Below are positions 1-5,934 of a stretch of DNA of 64,000 bases, in pieces. Under the pieces are notes generated by a model. That model ran no database searches and had not been told where the DNA came from. It saw only the letters and a program-made list of their open reading frames with translations. How positions within the stretch are numbered: the stretch's first letter is position 1; each line of letters starts with the position of its first letter. The position numbers were made by a program, and so were the translations under genes. The stretch is from Elusimicrobiota bacterium (GTDB lineage: Bacteria; Elusimicrobiota; Elusimicrobia; UBA1565; UBA9628), in assembly GCA_026388095.1 (NCBI GenBank), contig JAPLKL010000063.1, forward strand, positions 1 to 64,000. Reading direction: 5' to 3'.

Positions 1-180
1 CCACAGCCTGGCGGGTCGGGCATGGGCAACAGCGCGACCCAAGAAGGGATTTTAGGACGAGCCGAAGCAAACTGGTGCATCAAGTCGGCCCCTCATTGCG
101 TCGCCAAAGGTCTTCGCACCGAGTTCTTACGAGAGGCTCAATACTTATCTCAAGGCAACGCCGAAGAGGTCGAATGCTGA
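1..180 (+). CDS. C-terminal tail of an unknown protein (partial, enters from the left edge)
   Basis: One frame is open from the first base to a TGA at 178-180 (59 codons). The tail is fairly polar and cysteine-containing (WCIKSAPHC near the middle, ending EEVEC). I do not recognise the family. Codon third positions are less GC-rich than in the genes around it, so it could be acquired DNA or not a gene. It runs towards gmhB, which is on the other strand. An internal ATG at 22 would give a 52-residue protein, so it need not be a fragment. Confidence 0.3.
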   Translation, partial: PQPGGSGMGNSATQEGILGRAEANWCIKSAPHCVAKGLRTEFLREAQYLSQGNAEEVEC

Positions 181-210
181 ATCTCAAGACCCCTTGGTCA
201 CGGCCAGGAG

Positions 211-783
211 TTAAGTCTTGTGTCCCCGAATCCCGATGATCCAGTCCGCGGCCGAGGCGAGGTCTTTGCAGGTTCGGTGGGGCTTGGCGCGGTAGACCCG
301 GTCGCGGCCGGCCTTGCCCGTGCGCACCAGGATGGCCGCGCAGCCGGCGCGCCGGGCCGTCAAGGTGTCCGTGGTGGTGTCGCCCACGAAATAGCTGCGG
401 GGCAGATCCAGTCCGAAGCGCTTCCGCGCTCTCTTGAGCATGCCCAGCTCAGGCTTGCGGCAAGCACAGCCCTTCTTGCCGGCTTTTGCGGGCAGATGCG
501 GGCAGGAATAGATGCCGTCGAGCTTTGCGCCTCCCCGGGCCAGCCTCTTGACCAGGAGCCTGTGGACTTCGCGCAGGGTCTTGAGGGTCAGGTAGCCCCG
601 GGCCACGCCGGATTGGTTGGTCACGACCACGACCTTGAAGCCGGCCCGGCGCAGGCGCGCGATGGCGCGCGCCGAGCCGGGGATGAGGCGGAGCTGGTCC
701 GGATGGCTCAGGTAGTTGACTTCCTCGATGACCACTCCGTCGCGGTCGAGGAAGACGGCGCGATTCTTCTTTTGGCCAGCCAC
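211..783 (-). CDS. gmhB: D-glycero-beta-D-manno-heptose 1,7-bisphosphate 7-phosphatase
   Basis: HAD-superfamily phosphatase that removes the 7-phosphate from heptose bisphosphate on the way to ADP- or GDP-heptose for LPS or surface glycans; cytoplasmic. At 190 residues it is the normal family length. Visible are HAD motif I DRDG (residues 13-16, nucleophile Asp13 and acid Asp15), motif II TNQSG (55-59), the zinc loop with Cys94, His96, Cys106 and Cys108, and the acidic motif GDTTTD (134-139). The start is GTG; no ATG lies in a better place. It follows the GmhA-like gene on the same strand after 59 bases, so the two form a heptose pair. No hldE-type kinase/adenylyltransferase is in the window. 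Confidence 0.93.
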   Translation of the reverse strand: MAGQKKNRAVFLDRDGVVIEEVNYLSHPDQLRLIPGSARAIARLRRAGFKVVVVTNQSGVARGYLTLKTLREVHRLLVKRLARGGAKLDGIYSCPHLPAKAGKKGCACRKPELGMLKRARKRFGLDLPRSYFVGDTTTDTLTARRAGCAAILVRTGKAGRDRVYRAKPHRTCKDLASAADWIIGIRGHKT

Positions 784-833
784 GCCCGAGATTCTAGCTT
801 TTTAGAGCCAGCCCCAGCCGTCACGCCTGGCAA

Positions 834-862
834 TGTCAAATGTCAAGACCTGACCCCCGCCC
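834..862. repeat. Dispersed motif AATGTCAAGACCTGACCCC, copy 1
   Basis: The 19-base string AATGTCAAGACCTGACCCC is preceded by a second AATGTCAA-like half. Read on the minus strand it supplies the last codons and the TGA stop of the GmhA-like gene. The same string recurs at about 7598-7616 upstream of the tyrosine kinase gene, and a degraded form lies near 5593. Such short dispersed motifs are typical of REP-like or transposase-mobilised sequences; the mechanism here is inference. Confidence 0.5.
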
Positions 863-1517
863 CGCGCTGGCGCAGGAAGAAGGTGATGATGTGGCTTATG
901 GAAAGGTGCAGGTCCTCGACCACGCCGTACTGGTCGCTGGGGATCACCACCGGGGCGTCCACCAGCCCTTTGAGCCGGCCCCCGTCGAAGCCCAGCAGGG
1001 CCGCGGTCCTGGCCCGCCGGGACTTGGCGAAGCGCACGGCCTTGACGAGGTTGACCGAGTTGCCGCTGCCGCTGATGACCAGCACCACGTCGCCCGGAGC
1101 CAGCAGGATCTCCAGCTGCTTGACGAAGATGTCGTCGAAGGTGTGGTCGTTGCTCATGGCCGTGATGAAGGCCGCGTTCTCGGAGAGCGAGATGCACTTC
1201 CACGCCTTGCCGCCCTTGGGCGCCGCGGTCTTGGAGAAGTCCACCGCTATGCTCGCCGCCGTCGCGGCCGAGCCGCCGTTGCCCATCACGAAGACGTGCC
1301 GCCCCGCGCGCTGGGCCGCCAGGAGGATGGCGGCGAGCTTCTCCACCGCCGCGAGGTCCAGGGCCTCCCATTGGGCCAGCTCCTGGCCGCGGTACCAGCG
1401 CGCGAACTCCCGGATGCCGAGCCGGCCGGGGCCGGTCTTGTGGAACTGTCCGGGCAAGGTCCCGGCGATCTTCTTTGCCATGGCGGAGAAAAGGATAGCA
1501 AAAACGGCTTCTCCCAT
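843..1517 (-). CDS. GmhA-like SIS-domain sugar-phosphate isomerase
   Basis: A 224-residue SIS-domain protein with the phosphosugar-binding loop GNGGSA (79-84) and a second SIS loop ISGSGNS. Its place just upstream of gmhB suggests it makes D-glycero-D-manno-heptose 7-phosphate from sedoheptulose 7-phosphate. However, the His and Glu after the GNGGS loop that bind zinc in E. coli GmhA are not conserved (the stretch reads AATAASIAVDFSK). It may therefore be a divergent GmhA or have another substrate. Start is uncertain: ATG 1517 or ATG 1481 (MAKKIAG), neither with a clear ribosome site. The C-terminal codons lie in a dispersed repeat motif. Confidence 0.8.
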   Translation of the reverse strand: MGEAVFAILFSAMAKKIAGTLPGQFHKTGPGRLGIREFARWYRGQELAQWEALDLAAVEKLAAILLAAQRAGRHVFVMGNGGSAATAASIAVDFSKTAAPKGGKAWKCISLSENAAFITAMSNDHTFDDIFVKQLEILLAPGDVVLVISGSGNSVNLVKAVRFAKSRRARTAALLGFDGGRLKGLVDAPVVIPSDQYGVVEDLHLSISHIITFFLRQRGAGVRS

Positions 1518-1571
1518 ATAGGCTTTGAGCGCATAGCGCTAAGATTCATGTGCCCCATGCGCGAAAGCCAT

Positions 1572-1600
1572 TTCATAAATACACGCGATTTTTGTATACT
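1572..1600 (+). promoter_or_regulatory. Candidate sigma-70-type promoter for the beta-barrel gene
   Basis: TTCATA at 1572-1577, a 17-base spacer and TATACT at 1595-1600, followed by a 37-base leader with an AAGGA ribosome site at 1626-1630 before ATG 1638. It sits in the divergent gap between the GmhA-like gene and the polysaccharide locus. The -35 box is a weak match, so this is a sequence-only prediction. Confidence 0.45.
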
Positions 1601-1637
1601 TCCGGATGCATTTCCATACCACAATAAGGAACTATTG

Positions 1638-2894
1638 ATGAAATATACCTTGCTTCTCGCCGCCGCAGCCGTCCTGGCGCTTCTAGGCCCCGCCGCCCAA
1701 GCCGCCGATGATGAGCCCTACATCAAGCTCGGGCAGATGGCCGTGCATCCCTCCTACGCGCTCTCGACCGCCTACGACGACAACATCTACCGGGTCCCCG
1801 CCAACGAGAACGGCCAGGCCGTGGCCGGCGGCGGCGTGCGCGGCTCCTGGATCCTGACCAACGACCTGGGCCTGGGCTTGGACCTGCCGGTCGGCGACAT
1901 GCACAAGTTCAACGCGGCCTACGACTTCCGCTCCGACCTCTACACGACCCAGCCCTCGGCCAACAACGCCGTCTCGCAGAGAGTCGACGGCTCCTACGAC
2001 TTCAAGGGCTCGCGCTCCAAGGCCAGGCTCTTCGACAGCTATCTCAACACCGAGGACCCGCAGTTCAACCCCGAGAGCACGGTCGTGGCCGGCGCCCTGG
2101 TCAGCCGCCAGCGGCGCTGGCAGAACACGGCGGGCGCCTCGGCCGAATACTTCCTGGGCGAGAAGTTCTTCGCGGGCGCCGACGCGCAGGACACGGTGAG
2201 CAAATACATCACCGCCCTCATGGGCGCCACGCTCAACCGCTCCGAGACGCTCTTCGGCGTCAAGTCCGGCTACAAGGTCCAGCCCAAGACGCGGGTGTAC
2301 CTGGCCCTGCACCGCCAGCTCGTCCATTACAGCGCGGGCAGCGGCTTGGACCGCGTCGCCAACCACCGCGACTGGCTCGCCGACGCGGGCGTGGAGGGCG
2401 AGTTCACGCCCAAGCTCAAGGGCAAGGTCCAGACCGGCATGGGCTACCGCGAGCACGACCCGGACAACGCCTTCGCGCGGGCGCGCCCCATCACCCGCAA
2501 CTGGACCGTGCTGGTGGCCCTGAACTTCAAGCCCACCGAGTCCGACACGGCCCAACTGCAGGTCAGCCGCGCCCTGGTCGACGCGATCACCAGCGGCAAC
2601 TTCTACATCTCCAACGGCGCCTCGCTCGACTTGTCCCACAAGTGGAACAAGCTCACCACCGGCGTCAACGGCGGCGTGCAGATCGACAAGTACTCCGAGA
2701 CCACCACCATCAACGGCTACACCGCCCAGCGCCGCGACGACACCTACACGGTCGGAGTCAAGGCCGGCTACAACATCCAGAAGTGGCTGACGGCCAGCGC
2801 CTCCTGGGCGCACATGGCCCGCTATTCCATCTTCAGCCGCGAGTATAACTTCGACGACAACAAGACCGGCGTGGAGCTCAAAGTCTCTTTCTAG
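1638..2894 (+). CDS. Outer-membrane beta-barrel protein of the polysaccharide locus
   Basis: A 418-residue secreted protein with a clear signal peptide (MKYTLLL..., cleavage probably after AQA at about residue 22). Many alternating polar/apolar, aromatic-rich strands follow, and it ends in a typical outer-membrane C-terminal Phe (VELKVSF). This resembles the EpsL/BBP2 type of beta-barrel found with Wza-Wzc exopolysaccharide loci, so a role in passing or docking the polymer at the outer membrane is likely (inference). The start is fixed by AAGGA eight bases upstream of ATG 1638. It heads the locus, directly upstream of the Wza-like gene, and is followed by a strong hairpin. Confidence 0.75.
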   Translation: MKYTLLLAAAAVLALLGPAAQAADDEPYIKLGQMAVHPSYALSTAYDDNIYRVPANENGQAVAGGGVRGSWILTNDLGLGLDLPVGDMHKFNAAYDFRSDLYTTQPSANNAVSQRVDGSYDFKGSRSKARLFDSYLNTEDPQFNPESTVVAGALVSRQRRWQNTAGASAEYFLGEKFFAGADAQDTVSKYITALMGATLNRSETLFGVKSGYKVQPKTRVYLALHRQLVHYSAGSGLDRVANHRDWLADAGVEGEFTPKLKGKVQTGMGYREHDPDNAFARARPITRNWTVLVALNFKPTESDTAQLQVSRALVDAITSGNFYISNGASLDLSHKWNKLTTGVNGGVQIDKYSETTTINGYTAQRRDDTYTVGVKAGYNIQKWLTASASWAHMARYSIFSREYNFDDNKTGVELKVSF

Positions 2895-2921
2895 TTCCTC
2901 GAAAGGACCCCGCCGTCACGC

Positions 2922-2947
2922 AAGGCCCGGCTCGCGAGCCGGGCCTT
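2922..2947 (+). terminator. Hairpin terminator after the beta-barrel gene
   Basis: A perfect 26-base palindrome (AAGGCCCGGC stem, TCGCGA loop, GCCGGGCCTT) begins 27 bases after the stop codon. The tail has only a short T run, so termination may be partial. Confidence 0.6.
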
Positions 2948-2973
2948 CCCGTCCCGGGGCGGCCGGACAAATC

Positions 2974-2982
2974 TGATATAAT
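2974..2982 (+). promoter_or_regulatory. Extended -10 promoter for the Wza-like gene
   Basis: TGATATAAT (TG at 2974, TATAAT at 2977-2982) lies 12 bases before the ATG at 2995. No good -35 is present, as is usual for extended -10 promoters. The leader would be only a few bases, so the mRNA may be nearly leaderless. Confidence 0.45.
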
Positions 2983-2994
2983 GCAGCGGCGAAC

Positions 2995-3666
2995 ATGAGC
3001 AAGTATTTCCTTCCCTTCCTCTGCGCGGTCATGGCCTGCGCCGGCCCCCAGACCGCGGCCGGCCCGCAGTCCGCTGCCGCGCCCGCGAAAGTCGCCGCGG
3101 CCAGCCAAGAGCAGGCCGAAGCGGCGGCCTTGGCCTCCATGATGCAGAACTTGCAGTCCTCCAAGACCGACTACAAGATCGGGGGCGCGGACCTGCTCGA
3201 CATCCAGGTCTACCAGCAGCAGGACTTGAGCCGCCTGGTGCGCGTGAGCCAGAACGGGACCATCACCTTCCCGCTCATCGGCACGGTCAAGGTGGGGGGG
3301 CTCTCCGCGGCCCTGGCCGAGGAGGCCATCTCCACCAAGCTCAAGGGCTACCTGATCAGTCCTCAGGTCAGCATCTTCATCAAAGAATACGGCAACAAGA
3401 GGGTCACCGTGCTGGGCGAGGTGAAGAATCCCGGCTCATTCGAGCTTCCCACCGAGGCCAAGCTCACGGTGCTGGAAGCCGTGTCCCGGGCCGGGGGCTT
3501 CACCGGCATCGCCGCGCCCGACCGCACCAAGGTCATCCGCAACGTGGGCGGCAAGAGCCAGACCTTCACCATCACGGTCTCGGACATCACCTCGCGGGGG
3601 CAGAAGGACAAGGACATCCCGCTGGAGCCCGGCGACGTGGTCTGGGTGCCGCAAAGCTTCTTCTGA
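2995..3666 (+). CDS. Short Wza-like polysaccharide export lipoprotein
   Basis: A 223-residue Poly_export/SLBB protein that would form the outer-membrane channel or periplasmic part of a capsule or exopolysaccharide exporter. The signal ends in a plausible lipobox (AVMAC, Cys15), followed by an Ala/Pro/Gln-rich linker. The Poly_export domain starts near residue 58 (YKIGGADLLDIQV) and one SLBB domain follows from about residue 133 (KRVTVLGEVKNPG), ending in the typical GDVVWVP. E. coli Wza is about 380 residues with more SLBB repeats and a membrane helix, so this is a minimal version. Its natural partner, the Wzc-like kinase, lies 4 kb downstream beyond inserted accessory genes. Confidence 0.88.
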   Translation: MSKYFLPFLCAVMACAGPQTAAGPQSAAAPAKVAAASQEQAEAAALASMMQNLQSSKTDYKIGGADLLDIQVYQQQDLSRLVRVSQNGTITFPLIGTVKVGGLSAALAEEAISTKLKGYLISPQVSIFIKEYGNKRVTVLGEVKNPGSFELPTEAKLTVLEAVSRAGGFTGIAAPDRTKVIRNVGGKSQTFTITVSDITSRGQKDKDIPLEPGDVVWVPQSFF

Positions 3667-3677
3667 CCCCGCCCGCC

Positions 3678-3751
3678 CCGCATCTTCCGTAGTCGATCCC
3701 GCGTCGAGCCATTCATAAGGGAACTTTTCCAGCTCGGCCTCGTATGTATAT
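3678..3751 (+). promoter_or_regulatory. Shared upstream element of AlbA_2-type genes, copy A
   Basis: About 70 bases here match 5617-5681 closely: CCCCGCATCTTCCG, then CATAAGGGAACTTTT, then GCTCGGCCTCGTATGTATA. The core AAGGGAACT...CTCG.CTCGTATRTATA is also present at 39136-39166 upstream of the third family member. The TATRTATA end could be a -10 box; the rest may be an operator. Confidence 0.5.
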
Positions 3752-3752
3752 C

Positions 3753-5045
3753 ATGGGGAGATATTCGCCGCCCGCCCCCGCGGAATTCACCCTGGCCCTC
3801 TCCAACGACGCGCGCCATTGCGACCCTCCCGTCACCATCCACATGGCCGTCTTCAAATACCAAGGCCATGACCTGCTCATGGTCGACGTCCCGGAGGGAA
3901 GGCACAAGCCCCATGGCTGCGCTGCCGGATACTTCCTGCGGGCGGGGCCCAACAGCCAGAAGCTCAATCGCGACGAGCTCATCGAATTCGTCCGCGCCCT
4001 CAAGCCCGCGATCCCCGAACGTCAGGACTGCCCTGATTTCAGATATCCCGCGGACTTCGACGGCCGGGGGTTCCGGTCGTTCCTGCGCCTTTCCGGCATC
4101 TCCGCCCCCGGACTTTCCATGGAAAAGCTCCTGGTCAATCTCGGCCTGGCGCGCCGCGAAGGCCGCCGCCTGGCGGTCAACAACGCGGGGGTCCTGTTCT
4201 TCGCCAAGCAGCCCGCGCGCTTCCTGCCGCAGGCCCGGGTCACCTGCGTCCTCTTCCAGACCCCGGAGCGCTCGCGCATCCTGGACCGCCAAGACCTCGA
4301 CGGCGGCCTGCTGGATAACCTGCGGCAGGCCGAGATATTCCTGCTCAAGCACCTGCCGGTACGCTACGAGATCCGGGGCTTCGACCGCATCGAGCATCCG
4401 GAATTGCCCGTGGAAGCCCTGCGCGAAGGGGTGGTCAACGCCCTCATGCACCGAGACTACTCGGTCCGGGGCGGCAACGTCTTCGTCGAGATATTCCCGG
4501 ACCGCGTCGCGCTCGTCAACCCCGGCGGCCTGCCCCCGGGGCTGGCGCCGGAGGATTTTGGGACCAAGAGCGTCCACCGCAACCCGCTCGTTGCCGACCT
4601 CCTTTTCAGGGCGCGCAAGGTCGAGCGCGTCGGCACCGGCATCCGGCGCATCAGGGAGCTGCTCGCGGCCTCCCGATGCCCCGAGCCGCGCTTCGATTTT
4701 ACCTCGTTCTTCGAGCTGAGCCTGCCCCGTTCCGTGTCCGGAGGGGGGCAAGTCGAGGGGGGCAAGTCAGGGGCAAGCACGACGAGAAGGACGACCGCCT
4801 TGGGCAAGGTCACTGTAAAGGTCCTAGAAAAGGTCACTGTAAAGGTCCTAGAAAAGGTCACCGCAAACCAAGCCAGGATACTCTCAGAAGCAACCGCCAA
4901 TCCGCGCATAACAGCCAAAGAGCTGGCGATCATATTGGGGATTTCCGAAAGGAAGGTAAGAGCAAATATCAATAAGCTGAAGGTAAGGGCCTTGATGAAG
5001 CGCGTCGGCCCGGACAAAGGCGGGCATTGGGAGGTCTCCGTTTAG
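3753..5045 (+). CDS. AlbA_2/divergent-HATPase regulator, paralogue 1, with AlbA_2 core deleted
   Basis: A 430-residue relative of the Schlafen/AlbA_2-HATPase_c_4 proteins often mislabelled RecG-like helicases; putative DNA-binding regulator, exact job unknown. It is very similar to the gene at 5935-7344. Compared with it, the segment from WEGQ to QAQDLA (about 55 residues, most of the AlbA_2 domain) is missing in frame, joining ALS directly to NDARHC. The rest is intact: the C-terminal part of AlbA_2, the GHKL-like HATPase_c_4 domain (EALREGVVNALMHRDYS, GTGIRRI) and a C-terminal winged helix (about 375-430). Between them is a tandem-repeat linker. The start was chosen by comparison with the paralogue; ATG 3744, inside the upstream element, is possible. 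Confidence 0.75.
   Translation: MGRYSPPAPAEFTLALSNDARHCDPPVTIHMAVFKYQGHDLLMVDVPEGRHKPHGCAAGYFLRAGPNSQKLNRDELIEFVRALKPAIPERQDCPDFRYPADFDGRGFRSFLRLSGISAPGLSMEKLLVNLGLARREGRRLAVNNAGVLFFAKQPARFLPQARVTCVLFQTPERSRILDRQDLDGGLLDNLRQAEIFLLKHLPVRYEIRGFDRIEHPELPVEALREGVVNALMHRDYSVRGGNVFVEIFPDRVALVNPGGLPPGLAPEDFGTKSVHRNPLVADLLFRARKVERVGTGIRRIRELLAASRCPEPRFDFTSFFELSLPRSVSGGGQVEGGKSGASTTRRTTALGKVTVKVLEKVTVKVLEKVTANQARILSEATANPRITAKELAIILGISERKVRANINKLKVRALMKRVGPDKGGHWEVSV
4806..4869 (+). repeat. In-frame 24-bp tandem repeat in the linker of paralogue 1
   Basis: Two identical 24-base units (4806-4829 and 4830-4853, beginning AAGGTCACTGTAAAG) are followed by a partial third. They encode KVTVKVLE repeated. 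The unit length is a multiple of three, so copy-number change would lengthen or shorten the hinge before the winged helix without breaking the frame. Confidence 0.85.
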
Positions 5046-5081
5046 CCGCCCATCTTCCCCATTGGCACAGTCCCCAGGCCT

Positions 5082-5173
5082 GCCGCCGTTGCGAATTCGG
5101 CGCTGACGGCGCCGAGTCTGCCCGCCTCCAATATGAGGGGGGCGGCTTTGCCCATCGGGGGTGGCCTTGCCGC
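5082..5173. repeat. Duplicated hairpin element, copy 1
   Basis: This stretch after paralogue 1 matches 7494-7588 after paralogue 2. Shared parts are TGCCGCCGT, an imperfect TTCGGCGC/GGCGCCGAGT stem, AGTCTGCCCGCC, a C-run/G-run stem around ATATGA, and GGGGGTGGCCTTGCCGC. It occupies much of the 87-base gap and the false 5' end of the following fragment. Confidence 0.7.
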
Positions 5174-5237
5174 GTCAGCTGACCTTCCGTTGCCATCTAT
5201 CGAACCCGTATCCTTGGGCACACGGATCGTAATCCGC

Positions 5238-5504
5238 TCTGCCGCTGGGTGCCCTGATAAAAATGGGGGAGTAAATGGGGGAGTAAGTGGCGGTGTAAAT
5301 GGCGGTGTAAATGGCGGTGTAAATGAAGGAGTAAAAGTCCTATTGGCCTATATTGGACAAAATCCTGGACAAAGCGTTCCGGACTTGGCACGGAAGATGG
5401 GTTTGCCCCCCAGAACGATTGAGAGATGGTTGCGCCGCCTTAAGACTGAAAATAAAGTCGTATATAGAGGGAGCCCGAAAACAGGGGGCTACCACGCCGT
5501 CTAG
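5238..5504 (+). pseudogene. Orphan winged-helix tail of an AlbA_2-type regulator
   Basis: The coding-like part runs from about 5238 to the TAG at 5502-5504. It encodes a GGVN-repeat linker followed by a winged helix-turn-helix (KVLLAYIGQNPGQSVPDLAR... TIERWLRRLKTENKV, ending GSPKTGGYHAV). This is the usual C-terminus of AlbA_2/HATPase_c_4 proteins, but no AlbA_2 or ATPase domain precedes it. The frame extends back to an ATG at 5133, but that stretch is the duplicated hairpin element, so I read it as a remnant of a lost gene copy. A short real protein of up to 123 residues cannot be excluded. Confidence 0.6.
5262..5333 (+). repeat. Six 12-bp tandem repeats (GGVN linker)
   Basis: Six consecutive 12-base units: AATGGGGGAGTA twice, AGTGGCGGTGTA once, AATGGCGGTGTA twice and AATGAAGGAGTA once. 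They encode the four-residue repeat GGVN with variants (NGGV, SGGV, NEGV). Confidence 0.9.
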
Positions 5505-5922
5505 CCGCAGGATCCGAGGTTTTGGCCAGCAGGGTGTCGATGATGCCTGTCTTGTTCCCGTCGCCGCCCTCGTGCCGCGCGGAGCGGATGTCCAATGCCA
5601 AGACCCCCGACCTTCATCCCCGCATCTTCCGCAGCCGATCCTTTCATAAGGGAACTTTTTCGGCTCGGCCTCGTATGTATAGTAGGCCGCCGACTGATAG
5701 GATTCAAATCACGGGGCGGACTTTATACCAAGTTATAGAGACTTATAGCTCTTTTGTCCTATAAGTCTAAATATCTTGCAAATAGTTGGGCTCATCATCT
5801 AGCGGCTTTCGCTACAAGGAAGCCTCGCCGGGCGTGCTGCGCTGCCTTAATCTTGACGAGGAGGCCCCTCTGCCGTCCGACCTGGCCAAAGGGGCCAAGA
5901 CCTATGACGAGCTCAAAGGCCA
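5505..5922. other. Gap between gene remnants: second upstream element and a hairpin
   Basis: No complete gene is seen. The stretch holds a degraded AATGCCAAGACCC motif near 5593, copy B of the shared upstream element (5617-5681), and a perfect 9-bp hairpin GACTTATAG (5740-5748)/CTATAAGTC (5759-5767). It also contains most of a start-less open frame ending at 5926. Confidence 0.6.
5617..5681 (+). promoter_or_regulatory. Shared upstream element of AlbA_2-type genes, copy B
   Basis: Nearly identical to 3678-3751 apart from a short gap (TTTCATAAGGGAACTTTTT then CGGCTCGGCCTCGTATGTATA). Unlike copy A it is about 250 bases from the next intact gene, which suggests that DNA between element and gene was rearranged. 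Confidence 0.5.
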
Positions 5923-5926
5923 TTGA
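5786..5926 (+). pseudogene. Start-less C-terminal fragment of an unknown protein
   Basis: After a stop at 5783-5785 a frame of 46 codons runs to TGA 5924-5926. It has coding-like composition (KEASPGVLRCLNLDEEAPLPSD, ending DELKGH) but no ATG. It reads into the start region of the next gene with a small overlap, as in an operon. I do not recognise it; it may be the broken tail of a small gene or an antitoxin-like protein. Confidence 0.3.
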
Positions 5927-5934
5927 TTGAGGCC

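Noticed and set aside
220-1521. Long plus-strand open frame opposite the heptose genes
   Set aside because: It is a shadow of the GC-rich codon pattern of gmhB and the GmhA-like gene; it has no family-like motifs and low-complexity composition, while the minus-strand frames carry clear HAD and SIS motifs.
5262-5333. Possible CRISPR array
   Set aside because: Units are 12 bp and directly adjacent without spacers; they encode an in-frame GGVN linker. The same applies to the repeats at 4806-4869 and 44368-44458.
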